A DNA stretch of 64,000 nucleotides from Hymenobacter yonginensis. GTDB taxonomy: Bacteria > Bacteroidota > Bacteroidia > Cytophagales > Hymenobacteraceae. Positions 58,565-64,000 of the stretch are shown here, one piece after another (position 1 is the stretch's first letter; each line of letters begins with the position of its first letter). Location: the NCBI RefSeq assembly GCF_027625995.1, contig NZ_CP115396.1, positions 2,480,001-2,544,000 of the forward strand, given 5' to 3'. The position numbers and the translations under genes were made by a program. Below the pieces are notes generated by a model that saw only the letters and a list, made by a program, of their open reading frames with translations, did no database searches and was not told the origin of the DNA.

Positions 58565-60316
58565 TTGACGTTTCACGAGTTTAACCTGCACGATGACCTG
58601 CTCGCGGGCATCGATGCCATGAATTACCAGAATGCCACGCCCATCCAGGAGCAGGCCATTCCCCGCATTCTGGAAGGCAAGGACTTGATTGCCTGCGCCC
58701 AGACCGGCACCGGCAAAACCGCTGCCTACCTGCTGCCGCTGCTCGACAAGATTTCGCACGCCAAGCACGGCACCACCTCCACGCTGGTGCTGGTGCCCAC
58801 CCGCGAGCTGGCCACCCAGATTGACGAGCAGGTGACCGGCTTCGGCTACTTCGTGGAAGCCAGCTCCATTGCCATCTACGGCGGGGGCAAATCCGAGGGC
58901 TGGGAGCAGCAGAAGCGCGCCCTCACCTCCGGCGCCGACATCATCATTGCCACGCCCGGCCGCCTCATTGCCCACATGCAGATGGGCTACGTGAAGTTCG
59001 AGGACCTGAAGTATCTGGTGCTCGACGAGGCCGATAAGATGATGGACATGGGCTTCTCCGATGACATCCTCAACATCGTGCGGCAGCTGCCTAAAGAGCG
59101 CCAGACGCTGCTGTTCTCGGCCACCATGCCCAGCAAAATCCGCGACTTTTCGCAGCAGCTGCTCAAGAGCCCCGAGGAAATCCGCCTGGCCGTATCCAAG
59201 CCCGCTGCCGGCATCGACCAGCAGTTCTACATGGCCTTCGACCGCCAGAAGATCTACCTGCTCGAGCACATCATCAAAACCCAGGATGTGCAGAGCATGG
59301 TGCTGTTCACCAGCCAGAAAGCGGCCGTGGGCGGCATTGTGCGGGCCATCAACAAGCTGGGCATCGAGGCCCGGGGCATCAGCTCCGACCGCACCCAGGA
59401 GGAGCGCGAGGAAATCATGCGCGCCTTCAAAAACAAGCAGTTCCCCATCCTCGTCGCCACCGACGTGCTGAGCCGGGGCATTGATATCGACTCGCTGAGC
59501 CACGTGGTGAACTACGACATCCCGCGCGCGGCCGAGGACTACGTACACCGCATCGGCCGCACGGCCCGCGCTGCCACCAAGGGCACGGCCATCACCTTCA
59601 TTGCCGACCAGGACCAGGACCGCGTGCTCAAAATCGAGAAATTGATTGAGCGCGAAGTAGAAAAGCAGAACATCACCGAAGGCCTCGGCCTGGGCGAAGC
59701 GCCCGAGTTCGACCCCAAACGCTTTAGCGGCCTGCGCGGCAAAGTAGGCGGCCGGCTCGAGCGCGGCCCCCGCAGCGGTGGTTCCAGTGGTTCAGGCGGC
59801 GGCGGTGGCCGCGACCGGGGCCCCCGCCCCGAAGGTGGCGGCGGTGGCGGCCGCTCCGGCGGTGGCCGCGACGGTGCCCGCCCCAACCGCGGCGACGGCA
59901 AGCCCGACGCCGACCAGCAGGCCCGCATAGCCAAAGCCCAGGCCGCCCTGGCCGCCCTCGACGCCGGCCAGGCCCCGGCCCAGCCCTACCAGCGCCCACC
60001 CCGCGAAGACCGCCCCGAAGGCAGCGACAGCCGCCCCCGCCGCGAGCCGCGTGAACCCCGCGCCGAAGGCGAAGCTCGTCCACCGCGCGAACCGCGGGCT
60101 CCACGCCCCGAAGGCGAAGCCCGCCCGCCCCGCGAACCGCGTGCCCCGCGCCCCGAGGGCGAAGCCACCGCTGAGCCGCGGGCCGAAGGCGACAAAGCCG
60201 AAGGTCAGCGCCGCCGTAAGCGTGGGGGCCGCAACCGCTCCGGCCGTGGCCCGCGCCCCGAGGGTGGTGCCGCCACCTCCGAGGCTTCTGCCCCGGTAGC
60301 CCCAGCTGCTGAATAA
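58565..60316 (+). CDS. DEAD-box RNA helicase with Arg/Gly and Pro/Arg/Glu-rich tail
   Basis: The product is 583 aa, starting with TTG at 58565 (no ATG before the conserved Q motif, TFHEFNLHDDLLAGI). Walker A AQTGTGKT is at 45-52, DEAD at 154-157, SAT near 183 and HRIGRTARAA near 326. From residue 395 the tail is low-complexity: Gly/Arg segments, then tandem repeats of about 14 residues (PREPRAPRPEGEAR type) at about 500-540. Such tails bind RNA and favour condensates. It unwinds RNA, probably in ribosome assembly or cold growth. Confidence 0.92.
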   Translation: MTFHEFNLHDDLLAGIDAMNYQNATPIQEQAIPRILEGKDLIACAQTGTGKTAAYLLPLLDKISHAKHGTTSTLVLVPTRELATQIDEQVTGFGYFVEASSIAIYGGGKSEGWEQQKRALTSGADIIIATPGRLIAHMQMGYVKFEDLKYLVLDEADKMMDMGFSDDILNIVRQLPKERQTLLFSATMPSKIRDFSQQLLKSPEEIRLAVSKPAAGIDQQFYMAFDRQKIYLLEHIIKTQDVQSMVLFTSQKAAVGGIVRAINKLGIEARGISSDRTQEEREEIMRAFKNKQFPILVATDVLSRGIDIDSLSHVVNYDIPRAAEDYVHRIGRTARAATKGTAITFIADQDQDRVLKIEKLIEREVEKQNITEGLGLGEAPEFDPKRFSGLRGKVGGRLERGPRSGGSSGSGGGGGRDRGPRPEGGGGGGRSGGGRDGARPNRGDGKPDADQQARIAKAQAALAALDAGQAPAQPYQRPPREDRPEGSDSRPRREPREPRAEGEARPPREPRAPRPEGEARPPREPRAPRPEGEATAEPRAEGDKAEGQRRRKRGGRNRSGRGPRPEGGAATSEASAPVAPAAE

Positions 60317-60327
60317 TTCAGCCAGCC

Positions 60328-60375
60328 CACACCAAAACGGCCCCGTTGCATGTGCAGCGGGGCCGTTTTGGTGTG
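60328..60375 (+). terminator. Hairpin terminator after the helicase gene
   Basis: Perfect 18-base arms (60328-60345 CACACCAAAACGGCCCCG and 60358-60375) with a 12-base loop. Confidence 0.78.
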
Positions 60376-60459
60376 GGCCGGTTGGTGACATCAGCCTAGA
60401 ACTTTACGCATCCGCAATGTATTTTAGCCCTTGCCTATGGTTAATATTAGGCCATTGGA

Positions 60460-60565
60460 CGGTGTAGAGACGCAATATTTTGCGTCTCGTCGTTGAACGA
60501 CCGAGAGCGTGCATTCTGAACAACATCAGCAACGACGAGACGCAAAATATTGCGTCTCTACACCG
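60460..60565. repeat. Family C palindromic repeat
   Basis: Arms GGTGTAGAGACGCAATATT and AATATTGCGTCTCTACACC are perfect over about 35 bases, including CGTCGTT and AACGACG. Confidence 0.9.
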
Positions 60566-60581
60566 TCTGATCTGCCAGGAA

Positions 60582-60833
60582 CTACCCCGGCTCGTCGAGG
60601 CGGCGCTGGAGCTGCGCGGCGAAATCGGGGGGCAGTTGGGCGGTGGAGGGGGCCTGCGCGGCGAGGCGGGCGGCGCGAGCCAGGGCCGGGCTCTGCACGG
60701 CGTAGCGGCGGCAGTAGGCACACAGGCGCAGGTGGGCCCACAGCTGCATCCGCTCAGCCAGGGGCAGCTGCTGGTCGGCGCGGCGCTCAATGAGCAGGGT
60801 GGCGCGTTGGCAATCGGAAATGAAGGTGCGCAT
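60582..60833 (-). CDS. Small soluble zinc-finger (zf-HC2-like) protein, probable anti-sigma factor
   Basis: The product is 83 aa. The HxxxCxxC motif of zinc-dependent anti-sigma domains is WAHLRLCAYCRRYA (near residues 33-46), with a Cys at position 8 (ISDCQRATLL) as another possible ligand. There is no membrane segment, so it would be cytoplasmic. It starts 3 nt after the sigma-factor stop, an arrangement typical of sigma/anti-sigma pairs. The zinc-binding role is inferred from the motif. Confidence 0.78.
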   Translation of the reverse strand: MRTFISDCQRATLLIERRADQQLPLAERMQLWAHLRLCAYCRRYAVQSPALARAARLAAQAPSTAQLPPDFAAQLQRRLDEPG

Positions 60834-60836
60834 ACG

Positions 60837-61427
60837 TTACGAACGGAGAGTGGAGCCGAACCAGTTCTTTTCGAGGCAGCGGCGCAGGTGAAGTTTCAGG
60901 CGGTGTACGATAACCCAGTAGTTGGCGGCCGTCAGCTGCAGCGCCGCGCAGATTTCCTCGGCCGATAGTTCCTCGGCGAAGCGCAGCACAAACACGGCCC
61001 CGTGCTGGGGCGAAAGCCGCTGCTGGCAACTGCGCAACACTGCCTGAAACTCCTGCTGCTCCAGCGCGTCTTCGTCGCTGGGCGCGGCCCAGTCGGCGGG
61101 GCCCTGGCCGGGCTGCCAGTGGCCGGTAGCAGGCTGGAAGAATTCGGCCTCGGGGTCCTGCTCGGGCAACACGGGCAGCGGCACGAAGGGCGAGCGGGCC
61201 TGCCGCCGGTAAAAGTCCACGACTTTGCGGCGCAGAATCACAAACAACCAAGTGCGCTCCGAGGCTTCCCCGCGGAAGGAAGCCAGCGCGTCGAGGGCGC
61301 TGCACAGGGTATCCTGCACCAGCTCCTGCGCCTCCTCCGCCGAGGCCACCCGGCTCAGGGCGTAACGGTACAGCTCGTCGCCGTAGCGGGCAAGCCACTG
61401 CGCGGGCTCGGGCACCAAAAGGGCCAT
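60837..61427 (-). CDS. ECF RNA polymerase sigma factor
   Basis: The product is 196 aa. Region 2 is LYRYALSRVASAEEAQELVQDTLCSALDALASFRGEASERTWLFVILRRKVVDFYR (only the key core is cited: AEEAQELVQDTL). Region 4 is LSPQHGAVFVLRFAEELSAEEICAALQLTAANYWVIVHR. The linker between them is rather long and Pro/Trp-rich (about residues 85-125). It is co-transcribed with the zinc-finger gene and just downstream of a molybdopterin oxidoreductase locus. Confidence 0.9.
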   Translation of the reverse strand: MALLVPEPAQWLARYGDELYRYALSRVASAEEAQELVQDTLCSALDALASFRGEASERTWLFVILRRKVVDFYRRQARSPFVPLPVLPEQDPEAEFFQPATGHWQPGQGPADWAAPSDEDALEQQEFQAVLRSCQQRLSPQHGAVFVLRFAEELSAEEICAALQLTAANYWVIVHRLKLHLRRCLEKNWFGSTLRS

Positions 61428-61478
61428 GCGGGAAAGGATAGGTGAAGATGAGAAAAACCGGGCCGCCTGATTCAGCCG

Positions 61479-61569
61479 ACAGTAGCGCGAACTTTGCAGT
61501 TCGCGCCCCCGCGCCGTAGAAACGAAACCGTCCGAACGGCGCGGGGGCGCGAGCTGCCAGGGGCGCTAC
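61479..61569. repeat. Family D palindromic repeat (degenerate right end)
   Basis: Left end CAGTAGCGCGAACTTTGC; the right end GCGAGCTGCCAGGGGCGCTA has mutated. Confidence 0.75.
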
Positions 61570-61643
61570 GGCACCACGCGGCACCACAATAACGCAAATA
61601 TCCCGGCGGGCAGATTGACCCCTGCCCGTTTCGTCCCCGACTG

Positions 61644-62444
61644 TCACAGGCTGGCGTGCCAGTCGTAGCCCCGGGCGGCCCAGTAGTCGGCCGGGCGCTC
61701 CGCCACGAAGGCCAGCGTACCGATGCGCTTGAGCTGCTTGATGCCGTACTTGCGGGGCGTGATGAGGCGCAGCGGCGCGCCGTGCTCCGGCAGCAGCGGC
61801 CGGCCGTTCATCTCGTAGCACAGCAGGGTTTGCGGGTGCAGGGCACTGGCCATATCGAGGCCCACGTAATAGGCTTCGTCGGGAGTACGCAGGCTTACGT
61901 AGGGCGCTATTTCGGCAGAGGGAAGGGTGGCCAGCGGGTAGCGGGCCAGGAAATCGGTGAGGCGCACCCCGGCCCAGGTAACCACCGTGCTCCAGCCCTC
62001 GATGCACTTGAGCTCGGTGGTCATTTCGGTGCGGGGCAACGCCTGCAGCTCGGCCAGGGAGAACTCCCGGGCCGGCTGCCCGCCGAAACCTTCCACCCGC
62101 AGCCGCCACGCGGCCGTGTCCAGCGGCTGCTTGAGGCCCACGGAACCGTTGGCGCGGGGCGTGCGGGCCTGGCTGCGCGGAAACTCGGGGGCCAGCTGGG
62201 TGGGGCTGAGCAGGGTGGCGGCTACGCGGGCGTTGGCCTCCAGGCCGGCCCGCAGCGGCCCCGGAATACCCATCACCTCAGGTTGGCCCAGCAACCAGCG
62301 CCAGCCGCCCAGGCCCGCCAGCGCGGCCAGCCCACCCACCAGAAAGGCCCGCCGGGAACGGCGCGTCACTTCCCGCTCCAAGGCAACGTCAGCAGCAACG
62401 GGTGGCGTGGCGGGCGGCTGCGGAAGGGATGATTCGGATTGCAT
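61644..62444 (-). CDS. Tat-exported molybdopterin-dependent oxidoreductase (sulfite oxidase/MsrP-like)
   Basis: The product is 266 aa from the ATG at 62444. TRRSRRAFLVGGLAALAGLGG (about residues 27-47) is a twin-arginine signal. The molybdopterin domain has the Mo-ligand Cys at 147 (TELKCIEGWSTVVTWAGVRL) and the C-terminal LPEHGAPLRLITPRKYGIKQLKRI. It has no heme domain. The gene upstream encodes a membrane cytochrome b, its likely redox partner, as in MsrPQ-like pairs. The natural substrate (sulfite, sulfoxide or other) is not known. Confidence 0.88.
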   Translation of the reverse strand: MQSESSLPQPPATPPVAADVALEREVTRRSRRAFLVGGLAALAGLGGWRWLLGQPEVMGIPGPLRAGLEANARVAATLLSPTQLAPEFPRSQARTPRANGSVGLKQPLDTAAWRLRVEGFGGQPAREFSLAELQALPRTEMTTELKCIEGWSTVVTWAGVRLTDFLARYPLATLPSAEIAPYVSLRTPDEAYYVGLDMASALHPQTLLCYEMNGRPLLPEHGAPLRLITPRKYGIKQLKRIGTLAFVAERPADYWAARGYDWHASL

Positions 62445-62567
62445 CGGGCAGTACAATAAACAAGTGAGGAAAAACTGGTAGTTCTGGCTGCTTTGGGTGG
62501 CGCGCCGCAATCAGCCTCATACCCAGGACCGGGGCCAGATGTGGGAGCCTGAACAACGGGGCTCAGG

Positions 62568-63322
62568 CTAGGGCCGCATGGGCAGCGGCGGCACAGCGGG
62601 CAGCGGATTGCCACTGCCGGAGGCTGCATCCGGCGCGGCGGCCCGGGGTGCAGTTGAGGGCATAGGTGCGGGGTCCTCTACCACTTCAAACCCCGCTACC
62701 ATGGCCCGGAAGTTGTTCCAGCCGGCCCGCACCACCTGGGCAATGTGTACCAGAAAAAACAGCACGTACCCGATGGTCAGGGCAAAATGCTCCAGGCGGG
62801 CCCACTCGTAGCCGCCCAGCGCGGTGGTGAGGCCGGCCAGCTGGGTGGGCTTGTAGATGGCCAGGCCGGTGAGCAGCGAGCCGGCCCCATCAGCACCACC
62901 GAGGTGTAGGCCAGCTGCTGGGCTCCGTTGAATTTGGCGGGCGGCGGCGGGTCGCGGCGCAGGCCCACGTCGTGCAGCAGGGTGTGCCAGGCGCTGCGGA
63001 GCGTACCGCGCTGCGGCACCAGGTACCGCCACTCGCCCGATAGCAGGGTGTAGCTCACGTACAGCAGCCCGTTGAGGGCAAACACCCACATCAGCACGAA
63101 ATGCCAGCTCATGCCCTTGGCCAGCTTGTGGTCCATGTCCAGCACATCGTATACCGACTGCGGGAAAAACCGCAGCAGCGTGGTGTCGCCCCACCCGAGC
63201 CGGTACACGTCGTTGGCCCAGTAAATCAGCAGGCCGCTCCAGATCATGAGGCCCAGCACCGGAAAATTGAGCCAGTGAAACCAACGGATAGCCAACGGGT
63301 GCTTTTCAACGAGACGAGGCAT
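62568..63322 (-). pseudogene. Cytochrome b561-type membrane protein, frameshifted
   Basis: The N-terminal part (to about residue 146) reads normally: RWFHWLNFPVLGLMIWSGLL, MDHKLAKGMSWHFVLMWVFALNGLLY and LAYTSVVLMG. The frame then breaks at a run of four G (62885-62888 on the plus strand as C). In the other frame the expected end follows: AGSLLTGLAIYKPTQ, LEHFALTIGYVLFFLVHIAQVV and NNFRAMVAGFEVVEDP. Adding one G restores about 251 aa. It has the heme-ligand His pattern of cytochrome b/b6 domain proteins. Real loss or a homopolymer sequencing error are both possible. Confidence 0.83.
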
Positions 63323-63399
63323 AGGACACAGGGCGTTTGAGGGGAGAAATCAGCAGGCGGCCAGCCGCCGCCACCCCGATAGACGCCTGCTTGGCGTCC

Positions 63400-63447
63400 G
63401 CCTTACAGCTGCCCCCGAAAAATATTTTTCGGGGGCAGCTGTAAGGC
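63400..63447. repeat. 48-bp perfect palindrome inside a larger inverted repeat
   Basis: Every base of 63400-63447 pairs with its mirror partner (arm CCTTACAGCTGCCCCCGAAA, centre AATATT). Weaker outer arms (AGACGCC near 63381, GGCGCGTCT near 63459, AGCCGCCGCC on both sides) extend it to about 63360-63484. It sits between divergent genes. Confidence 0.9.
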
Positions 63448-63510
63448 CGAAAGCGGTGGCGCGTCTAGCCGGGTAGCCGCCGCCGTTGGCTGGCCCTGTC
63501 TGCCTTCTGT

Positions 63511-64000
63511 ATGAAACTGCTGCTTGTCGCCGGTCTGGCTTTCGGAAGTCTGCCGCTCACCTCCCCCACCCCGCTGCCTGGCTCACCTGCCGGGCCGGCA
63601 CCGGCCCGCGTGCCGGTGGCCGTGGAGCTGTTCACGTCCGAGGGCTGCTCCAGCTGCCCCGCCGCCGATGCCGCGCTGCGGGAACTGGAAGCTAGCCAGC
63701 CGGTGCCGGGCGTAGAAATAGTGGCCCTGGGCCAGCACGTGGACTACTGGAACCGCCTGGGCTGGAAAGATGCTTTCTCCTCGGAGCAGTTCACCCAGCG
63801 CCAACGCACCTACGCCGCCGGCTTCGGCTCGGGCTCCTACACGCCGCAGGCCGTCATCAATGGCCGCTACGAGCTGGTGGGCAGCCAGCGGACCAAGCTA
63901 CTGGAAGCCATTGCGCAGGCGGCCCGCACGCCGCGCGCCACTGTGCAGCTCAGTGGCCCCGCCGCCGCCCTGCGCGTGCAGGTGCGTGACCTGCCTGCCG
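63511..64000 (+). CDS. Exported DUF1223-like thioredoxin-fold protein (3' part cut by window edge)
   Basis: The ATG at 63511 opens a frame that runs to the edge, 163 codons. A signal peptide (MKLLLVAGLAFGSLPLTS) and Pro-rich spacer lead to VAVELFTSEGCSSCPAADAAL, the Cys-x-x-Cys start of DUF1223 proteins, followed by VDYWNRLGWKDAFSS and YTPQAVINGRYELVGS, all typical. The CSSC pair suggests thiol redox or metal binding in the periplasm. The C-terminus lies outside the window. Confidence 0.88.
   Translation, partial: MKLLLVAGLAFGSLPLTSPTPLPGSPAGPAPARVPVAVELFTSEGCSSCPAADAALRELEASQPVPGVEIVALGQHVDYWNRLGWKDAFSSEQFTQRQRTYAAGFGSGSYTPQAVINGRYELVGSQRTKLLEAIAQAARTPRATVQLSGPAAALRVQVRDLPA

Noticed and set aside
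60787-62109. 440-codon open frame on the minus strand
   Set aside because: Runs in another frame through the sigma factor and Mo-oxidoreductase genes and across a repeat; Ala/Arg/Pro-rich, no domain.

Overview
The window looks like chromosomal DNA of a GC-rich member of the Bacteroidota, order Cytophagales, most likely Hymenobacter or a close relative. Supporting signs are promoter boxes of the Bacteroidota type (TAnnTTTG, here usually TA[CT]CTT[TC]G), almost no Shine-Dalgarno sequences, several TTG and GTG starts, a T9SS-type C-terminal sorting domain, a CarboxypepD_reg/TonB receptor, LytS/LytTR regulators, a menaquinone cluster, a GT3-type glycogen synthase, and dense intergenic palindromic repeats. 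I see no rRNA, tRNA, CRISPR array, IS transposase or prophage.

Layout. 1-8.4 kb (minus strand): a sugar-oxidation cluster with a GMC dehydrogenase, its Tat-exported subunit 3, a c-type cytochrome, three TIM-barrel isomerase/epimerase proteins, a Gfo/Idh/MocA oxidoreductase and a NupG-like transporter. It resembles periplasmic glucoside 3-dehydrogenase and keto-sugar processing loci. 8.8-16.2 kb: a phosphatase and then menaquinone genes menI, menF, menD, menB and menE, with a DUF6370-like gene and a small divergent ORF between menB and menE; menC, menH and menA are not here. 16.3-22.4 kb: dipeptidyl peptidase III, small exported or membrane proteins and an alpha/beta hydrolase. 22.5-30.1 kb: two LytS/LytTR two-component pairs facing each other, then a TPR-like exported protein and a TonB-type receptor whose promoters share a 46-bp element with 21-bp-spaced direct repeats, a plausible LytTR target. 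30.4-40.1 kb: desaturase, metallo-hydrolase, glycine-zipper lipoprotein, acetyltransferase, PAS-only protein plus CZB-like partner, a glycosyltransferase interrupted by a stop codon, and a YfcC-like carrier. 40.2-50.4 kb: delta-60-repeat T9SS protein, GH13 enzyme plus glycogen synthase, fasciclin lipoprotein, DUF4198 protein and STAS protein. 50.5-64 kb: RNase Z, queuosine-precursor transporter, TrpS, CoA-transferase, methyltransferase, oxidoreductase, DEAD-box helicase, an ECF sigma factor with a small zinc-finger partner, and an exported molybdopterin oxidoreductase with a frameshifted cytochrome b partner; the right edge cuts a DUF1223-like gene.

The most unusual property is the repeat landscape. 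At least six palindromic families (called A-F here) fill the intergenic spaces. They nest inside one another's loops (three deep at 1779-2114), one lies in frame inside menD, one supplies the last codons of a Gfo/Idh gene, and all three family E copies sit between convergent genes around a terminator-like hairpin. Four genes have a -7 box exactly 4 nt before the start codon, suggesting leaderless transcripts.
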